Shown here: positions 1 through 11,003 of the stretch, one piece after another | How the letters are laid out: each line of letters starts with the position of its first letter | Numbering within the stretch: the first letter of the stretch is position 1 | Assembly: GCA_963921425.1 (NCBI GenBank) | Contig: OY992836.1 | Location: 18,865,614 to 18,929,613 of the forward strand | DNA from: Dryas octopetala | Lineage: Eukaryota; Streptophyta; Magnoliopsida; Rosales; Rosaceae | Direction of reading: 5' to 3' | Length of the DNA stretch: 64,000 nt | The notes under the pieces: model-generated | What the model saw: only the letters and a program-made list of their open reading frames with translations | Told to the model about the DNA's origin: nothing | Database searches by the model: none | Program-made: the position numbers and the translations under genes

Positions 1-740
1 GTATATTTAAGGCAGAATGATGTGTGGTGCACAATTAATTAAACACAATAGTCTTGCATGTATGTATTTTAATTTTCGTCCCCAACTTCTTTTAATGAAG
101 TAAACAAGTTGGATTACATACATATTTATATTATATTTCCATGCCCAAGAAAGCATAAGTACGTGGGTCCAAAATCAACCGTCAATCTTGATTAATAATT
201 TTTCTTCTTTTAGTTTTAGAATAAGGCCTCCACCTAAAAGCTTAAATAATGCCACACATCAGGGTATATTAAGATAAAGAATGTCACCTAGGAAAAATAC
301 ATGTACAGTCTTGAAAAATATAAGGTATATATTGGCCCCATTAATTCTCCAATACCTAGCTAGCCCTATTATGTTGAAAAATATGGAATCAAAAGCTTTT
401 AATATATATGCATAAAACATGAGTTCAGTTCTATAGTGTATATATATTAGCACAAAAGTGATGGACTTTTAAACTATGTGTAGGCTGCACTAACGATTCT
501 ATATATACTGGTCTTGTACTGTAGAACAATCCTACAAGTATAGATATATGGGATTTTTGCATCCATATTCAGATCATGCATATTTGTTTCCAATAAGATT
601 TTATATGAGAATTCTTTATGCCAATTTTATACATGAAGTTTGTTTGAATGTAATTTTATATGAGAATTAAATCGATCATATACGAGTGTGGAGTACAAGA
701 AAAACACTTTGTTATATATATATATATATATATACATACA
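1..740. other. AT-rich intergenic DNA, no gene seen
   Basis: No reading frame here resembles a protein. The stretch is AT-rich and ends in an (AT)n run at about 711-736, directly before the inverted-repeat element at 741. Confidence 0.6.
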
Positions 741-1148
741 GGGCCTTTCCAATAAGGGATTCCTCATTTAGTGTTAAATGAGGGATCACCTTGTGGGGCC
801 CACACGGGTCGTTTTGTGTTAATCTGAACCGTCCATTTTTTACATCTCCATTGATAGATCATCTCTGCAAAAAATCAGCCAAATCAGAAATCTTTTACCC
901 ATTTGTTTAAGCGGTCAAAGTTTAAAACAAATGGACGAACAACAAATTCCTCTATAAACACCTAAACTTTGACCGCTTAATCGAACGAGAGTAAACGATT
1001 TCTGATTTGGCTGATTTTTTGCAGGGATGATCTATCAATGAAAATGTAAAAAATGAACGGTTCGGATTAACACAAAACGACCCGTGTGGGCCCCACAAGG
1101 TGATCTCTCATTTAACACTAAATGAGGGATCCCTTATTGGAAGGGCCC
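741..1148. mobile_element. MITE with about 185-bp terminal inverted repeats
   Basis: The left end GGGCCTTTCCAATAAGGGAT is answered at the right end by ATCCCTTATTGGAAGGGCCC. The two arms (about 741-925 and 965-1148) are near-perfect reverse complements round a short loop, so the 408-bp element folds into one long hairpin. It has no coding capacity. It lies inside (AT)n DNA on both sides, so the target duplication cannot be read and the superfamily is left open. A diverged relative lies at 2795-2990. Confidence 0.9.
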
Positions 1149-1566
1149 TCTATATATATATATATGTATATATGTATATATGTTTTGTATTAATTTTGTT
1201 TGAGCTAAGTGCCTAAGTGTATATATGTAAGAGAAGCACTCATATATATATATTATACAACTGTTTTTGTTCTTTTAGACCTTGTATATATAGCTGCAGG
1301 CTTTACTAAATGAGTGAGCTGATCAGTCTCTTCTAAATTTTTGGTAAACCTTACAGACTGTTATGATTAGATAATTATGCAGATTCGACCAAAAAGAAAA
1401 AAGATACTAATGAAGGAGAAAAGAGCAGGTAGCGCATGATCTGAATTTTATAATAAGAAATTAAACTATTAAAAATATAAAATTATATATCTTGCTGTAT
1501 AAAGTACTATAGATAATACGTACACCTTTGAAATAATTAAGGTTTTGTGCCTCCTGTTATAACATA
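1149..1566. other. AT-rich intergenic DNA
   Basis: (TA)n-rich flank of the MITE followed by unclassified sequence. It has no match in the second copy of the duplicated block, so it lies outside that duplication. Confidence 0.5.
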
Positions 1567-2794
1567 AAATGCATTCGCAATCTTTGAAAAGAAAAGATTA
1601 GATTTCATTGTAGTGTGACTACCTAGCAGGCAGCCACTCAATTTGGGCATATTAATTGTTCATGGATGGGCGCCCTTAATTTTGGAAAGATTACATATGA
1701 TGGTATTAGTTAATTGGCACAACTCCTTGATCTTTGAGGTGACCATATATACATGGCTGGTCTTTATGAGAATCTTAGCTCATGATCAAGAGAGACTGTA
1801 CATTCAAGATTACAATTAGTTTTCTAATGATATATGTCAAGGACCACAATATCATATGTTTTTGTTGTGGCATGGAAATTTCTTTGTTGCTTAACAAGCT
1901 GGATGCAATCCTGACATAGTCAATGTTCCTAAGATATGTGAGCTATAAATTTTGTGTATTCTTACAAACAAACAAAACCTATGTGCACTCGGGTATAAAT
2001 TAACTATTTCTATATCTTTACTTTTTTATGAAATAATTAACATGATATATTTATTGTCAGACTGTAAATCTGAACTATTAATCATATAACTAATGAATTT
2101 ATATATGTATATGATATATGTAAATATTTGCTTTGATTCAGTTGTATTTGGTTTGTTGTTTTTTTGTGTATTGTTTGAATTTTCTGTCTTTGTGGCTTTT
2201 TAATGGAATCGTTTCCAATTGGTAAAAAAAAAAAAAAATTCATATGACCAGTGACTGATAGATCCGAATTTTCAAATCTAACAACAAAACATTACGCACC
2301 CTATATATAAACGAAAACACCAATATTGCACCAACTTAATTATATGCCCTAAACAATACTCACTGGAAAACATTATGGAGGAAGATGGAGGTGGACAGCA
2401 CTGGACAAGGACAATCACGCATTACGCAAGTTAAGCTAAGGACCCACCAATTTTTGTCCTAAAGGAGGAGAGATTTTATGGTCAGCAGTCAATGTGATCA
2501 CCATTGTTGTCCCTTTCAATGATATATATTCTGGGTTGATTTATTGGCTTTGTAATATTATATGTACATTCTTAAAGCACTTAAATGAGTCGTTAAACAA
2601 AACAAGAATACCAATTAGTCTCGGTTAGAAACCATTTATTCCAAATGGCTTAATTAAAAAATATATGTCCTATATATATATATAAATAAATTGTTCAGAT
2701 CGTTAAAATCTTATATAGAGTGGGCTACATTGAAAACTTATGTCAAAAATAAAATGTCATTAATCATTCTCCAAATATATATATATGCAGGTTC

Positions 2795-2990
2795 CTTCTA
2801 TTGAGGTATATCTCAACTTATTTATGTTGAAGTATGACCTTGTTGGGGCCCACACAAGTTGTTTTGTGTCGATCCGAACCGTTCGCAAAGATCATCTTCA
2901 TTAATAGATCATCCTTGCAAAAAATTAGTCAAATCGGAAATCATTTACCTATCTAACTTTGATAAAACAAATGGACGGTTTCATCGAAAA
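2795..2990. mobile_element. Diverged partial copy of the 741-1148 MITE
   Basis: The left-arm landmarks of the MITE recur in order: a GGGGCCCACAC block, GTTTTGTGT, CGAACCGTTC, then TAGATCATCC, GCAAAAAATTAG and AAATGGACGG. The matching right arm is missing. Copy 2 of the duplicated block lacks this stretch (junction near 11965-12000), so the insertion is younger than the duplication or was lost from copy 2. Confidence 0.7.
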
Positions 2991-4740
2991 TATTTTGAGT
3001 CATGCATTAGCCAAACTTGGGTTGTCAAACCTTGCCCATAAACAGTTGTTGCCTCAACCTTAATTTTGATAGTTAAATCAGGGTTGGGCCGGCCAATTAG
3101 GTTTTAATTATATATAGCGCGCATATCAGTCCTTCTCTAGAGAGGATGTCCACATTTTTCAAAATATGCAGATGTGTGGACTATCCGGTCGTCATCCACT
3201 AAACATTTGGATGACAACTAATAATCCACACATTTGTAAAATTTTAAAAAATGCAGACTTCCTGTCTAGAGAAAATCCCTATAGCATATAACCTGATCGA
3301 AAAGATGTCTTAGTTAATGAATGATACTGCTAATTAATATATATATATATATATATTTATATCATCTATTCAAACACACATTTTAATTAAATGATCAAAT
3401 TGGCACTCCGCTGATCAATTGGGTCCATAAAATTTCTCAAGGAACAATTAATATGGGATATTGCTGTCGACATGTCTAGGTTTATTCTCCGTGAACCTGG
3501 TATATATGCTAGGTGTTGAAGGAAGACAGTGGGGTTTTGGTCCAAAAATGTCGGGGCCTTCATTTTCTTTTAGGACTACATGTACTACCCCTTCTCATTG
3601 ACCAATTTTCCGCATCCTTTGTTTATGTTTAATAATCCCAACTAATCTTAGACCCAAGTTTTTGTAACCTGCACACCTGAGCATATACTAAGCTAAGCAT
3701 GCATATGATATTTTCAATTTGTTTTCAGAAGTGGGGATTTGATTATTTATCTTAAATTATATCTCCATGCATTTCTAACTCATCAGTTCAAGTTCTTAAA
3801 CAACGTACTAAATCTTTGCATTCACACAGATCTTTATAATCAATTAACCTTGCTAGCTAGCTACCTAGAGGAGCATATATATATATATTACTCAAATTTA
3901 AGCCCATATTTCAAAATACATTATGAATTTCTCTCTTTAACAAGTGGGGATTATATAATATATAATATCAAAGAAGAAAACAATGGTACTCATCTCAAAT
4001 TGACCATTTTATTTACCAAATTCAATGCTTGAAAGGTGATGTTGTATTTTTTAAACTTTGCCTTGTAATTGTAGACTGAAAACGATTTTCATACAATGCA
4101 TCTGTTAACGTTGAAAGAGGAGTAGTACCCAAACCCTTATAATGTGGATAGCGTGTTCTGAAACCATGAAAGAATCTAGACATTCATCTTAAAACCAATT
4201 AACAATAGGAGAAGTAGCTCAAATCCTTATAAGCCACCATGCATGGCCTCACATTTTCAATGTGAAATCTTTCTCTCAACAAACGTACAACATTAATTAG
4301 TATTTGGAAAGAGTTTCATGCAATTATCAATTAGGAATTTAAGATAGCTCATCAGTCCCAAAAGATATATATATCTCAATTACGAGCTAGCTAGCAATTT
4401 GACAAAATATATGGGATAACAACTCGATCAATTTCAATCCAAGTTTACAATTAATGGCTGAGAATTATAAAACATTTGTTGTTCTATTTATGGGCCCATG
4501 CATGTTCAATTGTTCACTAGTTGAGAGCAGCTAGATTCCGGACAAGATCGATGACTCTTAGGAATGAATTGCCAATTTTGAAGAGTTTCAGCCATTTTAA
4601 AAAGCTGTATACAATTTTCGGAATTTTCTTGAGCTGTGTTTACCTTTTAATTGGGTCCATATATGTTTCAAACTTGATCAGAAATTTAAGTTTTCTTAGG
4701 CTCTTTTGTTCATGTTTTTGTTAAAATGATAGGGTGATCG

Positions 4741-4816
4741 AGAGATGAAATATAATTAAGAGCTGTTGGGAAGAAATGAGAGATGAAACATAATTAAGAG
4801 CTGTTGGGAAGAAATG
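4741..4816. repeat. 38-bp tandem duplication
   Basis: Units 4741-4778 and 4779-4816 differ at one base. Copy 2 of the large duplication does not have this repeat, so it arose afterwards. Confidence 0.9.
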
Positions 4817-6550
4817 AGAGAACATATATAGAGAGAAAAAAAAAAAAAAACAACAACCATATATAGAAAAATCTATTCATCTCACCCACCAATTAACTTT
4901 CCTCACTCCCTCAAAATAGAAAAATCATTTTACTTAACTTACATGTATCCCTTAAGCTCAATAATTGCAGATTACTCATTTACTAATTGGAAATTTGATA
5001 AGAATTTTCATATTCTGTAGCAAAAGAAAACTGATATAGAAGAGTGATTATAATGATCGATTAAAGAGTTAAATATCCATCTAAGTAGGATTCACACGAA
5101 AGTTATCTTGTTTTTTTTTTAAGGAATATTATTAATGGAGTAAAATATTCTTAACTTTACTCACATCAGTGTCAAACTGTCAATAATTTTTTTCCTTTAA
5201 CAGTTAGCAGGGTTCAATAATTTTTACTAGGTGACAAAGAAGAATGTTAATTAACATGTCATGCACTGTACTTTTTCAAGTTGCAGTTGTGGTGGGTCAT
5301 GAGGGATGCGTAACCCTTTTTTCTTTAATTTTTGTTTTTTTCGTTGATGCTTGTGAAGTTGGTATATATATTCTGTTAATTTTTCTTATCTATAATCTTG
5401 TGCGCATTTCTAAAATTAATTTATTTAAAACCTTCATTCAGTTATTTTCACGAAATAAATTAAATACGAAACCTATACCTACAATGATTCATTTTTAGAT
5501 CCTAAAATAATGCACGTACTTATTTTAGAATATAAGCACAAAATTAACCAAACATCTTATTTCATATCATCTCCCTAACTGAAATGGGATCGATCCGGCC
5601 CCCGATGTGGAACTCGATCACTTGTATGTATAGTCTCAGTACTTTTATTAGAGTTGTATATTTTTCATATAGAAGACTAAATGACTAATTATAAATGGCA
5701 GTAGATCGATTCTTTGCTTTACTTGTATTAATTTTAGCCATAAATTATAAATTTAAGGGTCCACATTTGATCTCATTCAGATTTAAAAGTGTTACAAATT
5801 TAATTTGGATTTAGATTCTCTCCTTATTTTTCTCTACTTGGTTTTACTAGGCAGAAGGAAGATCACCACCATGGCTTAGTGGACATTTAATGTTAGTCAT
5901 ATAAAAGATGAAATGAATTTTACATAACACTTTTTGGGTTAGATGGGGTTACTTAAATTCTTGAATTTATATTATATTGTTAGGATCGAAAACAAAATAA
6001 GCAGAAAATACATGCAAATTAAGTATATATGAACATATGGAAATCGTAGAATTAAGCTAGCATCATCGGTGTTGTTTTCTTGTATATATGACTTGGTATA
6101 TAAGACGATGCAGCCATCAAATTGGTACATATATGTAACGTCTTAACATTATGCAGATCGAGCACTGTACCAGAGATATTATTAATTTGAATGGATACGT
6201 CTTTTGAATTTGATGATATAAGAGTGAATTGAATAAGTGAATAAGTACGAATCTGTGGGTCTGTGAATATCGTGATTATTGTGAAGATGAAGATGTGGTG
6301 TACATGGTGGGGTTGCCATGCATCTTGTTTTCTTGCCAGGACAAGAGTCGTGATGAGGGACTGACTGACTGACCCTTTTTGGTATGCCTTCTCCTACACA
6401 AAATTTTAAAGAGGGCCAACCCAATCTCTAAAATGCTTATATTTGCAGTACGTGTACCAACTTTTACACTGCAATAATAATAATTGGTAGGAGTAGTCTT
6501 TCACATGGTGATGGTAGGTAACTCACATTCTCCATCACATATCAGTACTG

Positions 6551-6560
6551 CTATATATAA
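6551..6560 (+). promoter_or_regulatory. TATA-like site conserved in both copies of the duplicated block
   Basis: CTATATATAA sits in a context (CAGTACTG before, CATCATCA after) that also surrounds CTATATAATC at 16001-16010. The 250 bp upstream are among the best conserved parts of the two copies. This looks like a core promoter, but no coding sequence follows in either copy. Confidence 0.4.
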
Positions 6561-6952
6561 CCATCATCAGATTAGTTTGTTAATCTTTCTTTCACCAAAT
6601 AATCTGAGTTCATTCTGATTTCTAAATCTTATTTATTTGCCACATGCAAAATAATACTTATCGATCCTAAATAGCTAGTTGATATAGATTGTTATTCAAT
6701 TTCATAAAAGCTTTGTTATTAGAATTCAGTAGTTATATATGAAATCAGTTTGAGTTATGATTCTAGGAAGTTCTGAGTACAAATATTCTAACTATCCACT
6801 TGGTTGTTTTTAATGTTTATCTAAAAGGATAGGAGGCATCCATGGCGGAGCTTCCTCCACCCACACTACATTGTTTACAACAGATCATAAAGAAATTAAA
6901 CTGAGGCTTTATTACACAAACGAGAACTAAATTAATTCTTAATTGATTATCA

Positions 6953-7256
6953 TCATTTTTTGAAAACTTTGATCCCCCTCCACCTTGATTCCACGTAGTT
7001 AGTCGAACCAGATAAGGCTGCATAAGCTCCATACTTGAAGTAATGGGTAGCTTTACCGTGATCATTCATCACCAGCTTTTGATCACCGTCAATAAAAATT
7101 GTCACCTTCCCTAGCCTGCACCAACATTGTGAATCACGTTCACCCTGACCCACTTATCGTAGATATTAGCAGCCACCACATCTTTTCCATGGTACCTCAA
7201 GTCCCCTTTAACGACCCTTAGTTGTAGATTATTATAACCCCCGAGCTGCCTTTTGA
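6953..7256 (-). pseudogene. Citrate-binding protein / alginate-lyase-2-like C-terminal fragment
   Basis: Read on the minus strand from 7256, one frame gives LQLRVVKGDLRYHGKDV and then NIYDKWVRVNVIHNVG before a stop. The next frame continues with KVTIFIDGDQKLV, then HYFKYGAYA and NYVESRWRGIKVFKK and a natural stop. Together these match the C-terminal third of the plant citrate-binding-protein-like family (alginate lyase 2 fold), whose members end in a similar ESRWKxIKVxKK tail. One frameshift with an adjacent stop near 7118 breaks it, and no N-terminal part is seen upstream. I call it a truncated pseudogene in the spacer between the two duplicated blocks. The family call is from memory of conserved motifs, not a search. 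Confidence 0.75.
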
Positions 7257-7383
7257 CACAAAAAAAAAATTGCCTTCAAATTGCCAAACGCCAGAGGTCT
7301 AGTCATGTCCCTAAAACAAAACAAAACTCATGTATATAAATATGTATGAAACTTGTTAATTAGAAATTGTGTGGAATTACCCA
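7257..7383. other. Unclassified AT-rich spacer
   Basis: Short AT-rich DNA between the citrate-binding pseudogene and the fold-back element. No feature is recognised. Confidence 0.4.
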
Positions 7384-7639
7384 ATTAAGAGAAATTTGAA
7401 AAATTAACCCTTTTTGGTTGTCATTAAAGACTTTTAACTCTTTTTTAAATTTTTTAGAATTTTAACCCTCGATAAGTGCTCGAGTGGTATTCGAACCTTA
7501 TCGAGTAGTGCTCGATGAGTGTTTGAGCACTTCTTGAGCACTACTCGAGATCAAATTTCTAAAAAAAAATTAAAAAAAAAAGTTAAAAGTCTTTAATTAA
7601 TTGACTTAAATTTAGATTCGTTTTCTAAATTTCTCAATA
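7384..7639. mobile_element. Small fold-back MITE-like element
   Basis: The left arm (AGAGAAATTTGAAAA, then TTAAAGACTTTTAACT) is mirrored on the right by AGTTAAAAGTCTTTAA and a TTTCTAAATTTCTC end. The core, about 7462-7550, is rich in TCGAG/GCTCGA words that themselves pair as a hairpin. No coding sequence is present. No clear target duplication was found, so the exact ends are approximate. Confidence 0.65.
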
Positions 7640-7798
7640 ACTAGTTGGTAGTCCAAATACAACTTTGATAAATTAATTACAATATGAAATCCTTATTACT
7701 TGGTTAAATTAGTATTATTCTTTTTACAATATTTTGACTTATCAAATGATGAGTCTGTATATATCAGAGGCAGAACTAGAATTTTTGGTGTGGGCCGC

Positions 7799-7926
7799 GG
7801 GGGGGGGGGGGGGGGGGGGGCAATAGAAGTATGTATTATTTAACCTCAACAAAAAGGGTTTTGGTATAATACAAATTGCAGGGGCCAAATAGAAGTGGCA
7901 TTGTTTAACCTCAACAAGAAACCAAT
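7799..7926. repeat. 22-G homopolymer followed by a 40-bp direct repeat
   Basis: An uninterrupted run of 22 G (7799-7820) is followed by two direct repeats of about 40 bp (7821-7862 and 7886-7925) that share CAATAGAAGT-like and TTTAACCTCAACAA words. The GCAGAACTAG-type sequence just before the G run recalls common plant transposon ends, so this may be the edge of an unclassified element. Confidence 0.6.
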
Positions 7927-8871
7927 AGACGTCTCTACTCTCTAACATGGATTTCAAGGGCCATGAACTCAAGTATAATGCATATTTGTAGACTATTAAT
8001 TAGATCACTATTAAATATGGATGGATGACTTAATGAAGTTGCGTCGTCACTGTATACCATTGAGCCGACTTTCGTCAAGGGTAACCTAATTATTGACCGT
8101 TGATGCCGTGAATGATACGGCAATATTATGCACTCGATCTCTATGGGTATGATGTGTCTTGAAGTTTGCATTTTAAGAACTTCTTGGCTGGTCCTTAATT
8201 AGTATGCATGGACTAAATGAAATAGAATAATAATAGACTACCGACGCTTTCCTCATGTCCCATGTAATAATTTTGCTTTTGCTTTTAGTGTCCCATCTAA
8301 TAATTCACTCCATCTCCATGTTTTCTTCACATAAAGTCGGTGTTACTTCTATGACGAAGTGGTGGAGTTTTAATAATCAAACTATCAAATGTCTTGCTCT
8401 AGGAGTCTCCATTTTAGTAAGGTTGTTGAGCTACGTGTATGATACAATTTTTATTTAAGTACATAGTGGATTTTTATTTTAAGTAAAATTTATAATTTTT
8501 TAAAACAAGTAGAATACGTAGTATTATAATATTGGGTGATAATATTATATATATGACACGACTGTTCCATTTCAGATTTTTTTTTTTTAAAGATCCTATT
8601 TGCGTCAATGCTTTTTTTGAATTATTATTTTCAAATTTACATGACATACATACTTTGAACTCTAAGAATTATAAATAAATAAATAAACTATATCAAGCGA
8701 ATTGATGTCATGTATAAATTGGAAATAAAAAATTTTAAAAATAGTTGGAACGATAAACATGTTTTAGTTTTAAATTATACATTATAAAGATATATTTATG
8801 GAGAACGAAAAAAAATACCAAATGCAAGTGGAATGTGAAATTTAAATACCTGAATGATTTTTTATAGATAA
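7927..8871. other. Intergenic DNA, nothing recognised
   Basis: Short ORFs occur on both strands, but none resembles a known protein and none has flanking splice signals or supportive composition. The second half is AT-rich. Confidence 0.5.
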
Positions 8872-9194
8872 CTTAGGGCCGTTTTGTATCCTACTCAAAT
8901 TTTTTTTTTTCAAAAATTAAGATTTTTTTTTTAAATGTGAGTTTTCAAAATCAATTTTTTAAATTTGAAAACTTGTTTCGTATGAAATTTGAAAACAATT
9001 TTTACATTTTAAAAATAATGACAACTAAGAAAGAATGAAGTGTAAAAAAAATGAGAAAAATGATGTTTTATCATTAAAAAAAAAAAGCATGTTTTTAAAA
9101 ATGATCTACCAAACACATTTTCTTAACTAAAACTTGTTTCTTTGTTTTTGAAAAAAAAAATAGTTTTTGAATAGAATATGAAACAGGTCATTAG
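8872..9194. mobile_element. hAT-type MITE candidate
   Basis: The left end CTTAGGGCCGTTTTGTATCC and the right end (reverse complement CTAATGACCTGTTTCATATT) form imperfect terminal inverted repeats that continue through an A/T-rich interior with mirrored AAAAC/GTTTT words. TAGGGCCGTTT-type ends are typical of plant hAT MITEs. No 8-bp target duplication is clear. Confidence 0.6.
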
Positions 9195-9395
9195 CTTCCA
9201 ATCCTTCATTTATAACATAATTTGACCAACAAGAGATACTGTATGTCTTTACTTTTCATTTTATGTTTTATTGGAGTTCTTTGATTAGTGTATCAATATT
9301 TAAGTAATAAATTAATAATTACAATTATATGTCCGCTTTTCCATTTTAAAATATTTAAAAAGACCATTTGTTAATTGTTTGATTTTCCCTTTATG

Positions 9396-9472
9396 CGCGT
9401 GGGCCCGCGGGATTCCACCCATCCAAACCAGTTCCGCCATGTGTCACGCGTGGGCCCGAGGGCTTCCACGTG
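9396..9472. repeat. GC-rich 23-bp direct repeat with a G-box
   Basis: Units 9396-9418 and 9447-9469 both carry CGCGTGGGCCCG followed by a TTCCAC ending, in otherwise AT-rich DNA. A perfect CACGTG lies at 9467-9472. No gene start is evident within 1 kb, so any regulatory role is speculative. Confidence 0.55.
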
Positions 9473-10234
9473 TCACACCTAGAAATTCAGCAAAATTTCC
9501 TTTACAATGGAGAGGAGTGGGGTGTTGAACCAAAAACGTCTTGAATGACTTAAAGCTCTCTTGCCAATGTACTAGCTAGTAGCTGCTTGTCTGCTATTTT
9601 TTCTTACAATTGTTTTATTTATCCTCCCTTTCAATATGTACATTTATTATAGTACTTTGTAAAAATATTTTATTTTGGTGTTTTTTTGGTTAAAATATTT
9701 TATTTTATTTTATTTTAGTGTTTCTTTTTGTGAAAATATTTTATTAACATTTACCGCCAAAAAAAAAAATTACAATTGAATTGCCACCCAAATTTATCTT
9801 TGGGTGACAATTTGGCACCTAACATGCATCCTTTTTTTTTTTTTTTGTTAAATTATAATCTTTATCTCCTTACTTTCGATTTTGTCCTTGAAATATTTTG
9901 TAACAATAATAATTCTTATTTAAAAAACTTAAAACTAAAAAAAAAAAAAAAGAACAAAAAAACTAAAAAGAAAGAGCCAATAAGAACTTGACTGCAAAGT
10001 GTTCAAATTATCATCATATATCAAATCTAAACGTGCAAGAGCTAATGGTTCTAAGTGAAAGGGATGTATGAATGGATCCTAATTAAATTACCCTAGGACC
10101 AATAGGCACTCTATTCTTGGCATCTGCAAATTGAAGTAAGTGCCAACTGCCAATATGATTAATTAAAAAATAATAATAATAATATATGAACAGGGGATCG
10201 AACATCTTACAAGCAAATTCTAGCTGCATTAATT
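9473..10234. other. AT-rich intergenic DNA
   Basis: Homopolymer-rich sequence. The ORF at 9776-9991 is low-complexity lysine and is not credible. Confidence 0.5.
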
Positions 10235-10400
10235 CTAGTCCTGGTATCCCAAGACCTTAATTTGTTTCTTGTTGATGTGGGTCATATATATATGTACGTA
10301 GAAAGTAGTATATTGGTTGATGCCTACAAAATCCATTGAACCCTTCACCATCTTAACCTCTTCTTTAGTGAATTTGGCCGGGTAGCCTATTACCAACAAT
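10235..10400 (-). pseudogene. GH1 beta-glucosidase fragment (BGLU44-like)
   Basis: The minus-strand reading contains PAKFTKEEVKMVKGSMDFVG, then INQYTTFYV and, at its end, KVLGYQD. This matches the glycoside hydrolase family 1 segment around LPKFTxEExxxVKGSxDFxGxNxYT that precedes the second half of the barrel in plant beta-glucosidases; the KVLGYQ continuation is typical of the BGLU44 type. Only about 50 residues match, out of roughly 500 in a whole enzyme. The catalytic glutamates are absent, the upstream residues diverge and the frame stops right after. It is a relic exon and cannot encode an enzyme. Confidence 0.75.
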
Positions 10401-10570
10401 ATATTTGTTGGATTGTTCTTGGATATATTTGCCATATACAATGGGATGGATGAATATATGATCGAAAAGCCAATTTCACAATATAAGTTGCCAGACTCTG
10501 TATGGACCAAATGTTTTTGCTTAAACGTATGTAATGTTTCAATGTCCCAAATATGAATGATTTCCCACAA

Positions 10571-11003
10571 TTCTACTAATATTATAGTAACTCATCAGCA
10601 AAATATAGAATAATTCATGCATGAATTTTGTCAGTGTAAATTGATATTATTCATTAATTCTTTCTCTTTCTCTCTCGACTTACTTGGAAATTTTAATTGA
10701 GATGGGTAAGTTATATATCTTGTCAATTTTTAAAATTAAAAAAAAAAAAAAACCCTAATTTTTTAATTTAAGATCCAACCGTGAAACTAATAAATAAAAA
10801 ATCCAACCATGAATAGAGTTGGTAAAAAAAATTGAAATTCCTATTTTTATAATAGATTTCAATTACTGGAAAAAGTTAAGATATGATTCCAAGTAAAAAA
10901 TTACAACATTGTGAGCACGCCATGCATCCAGAAGAACAATCAATCGAGTATTAATCTTTTTCTTCCATAGTTTATAAAACAATTTTTCACAACTTTTATT
11001 ACA
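10571..11003. other. AT-rich intergenic DNA
   Basis: Homopolymer A and AT-rich stretch; the minus-strand ORF at 10863-11081 has no family resemblance and runs into the duplicated block. Confidence 0.5.

Larger units (their letters stand above)
1567..6790. repeat. Duplicated noncoding block, copy 1
   Basis: This block matches 11004-16165 in the same orientation and order. Paired landmarks are about 1610/11034, 2439/11692, 2590/11883, 3000/12000, 3420/12519, 4020/13139, 5170/14600, 6010/15455 and 6310/15690. Similarity is high in islands, with small insertions and deletions between them. No conserved reading frame runs through it: the ORFs in the two copies differ in frame and are shadows. Copy 1 carries a MITE-related insertion (2795-2990) and a 38-bp tandem duplication that copy 2 lacks. 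A TATA-like site is conserved near its right end. It is best read as an old tandem segmental duplication. Confidence 0.85.

Noticed and set aside
7100..7130. An intron explaining the frame change in the citrate-binding-like fragment
   Set aside because: There is no room for an intron: the motif continues within a few bases in the next frame, so a frameshift is the simplest reading.
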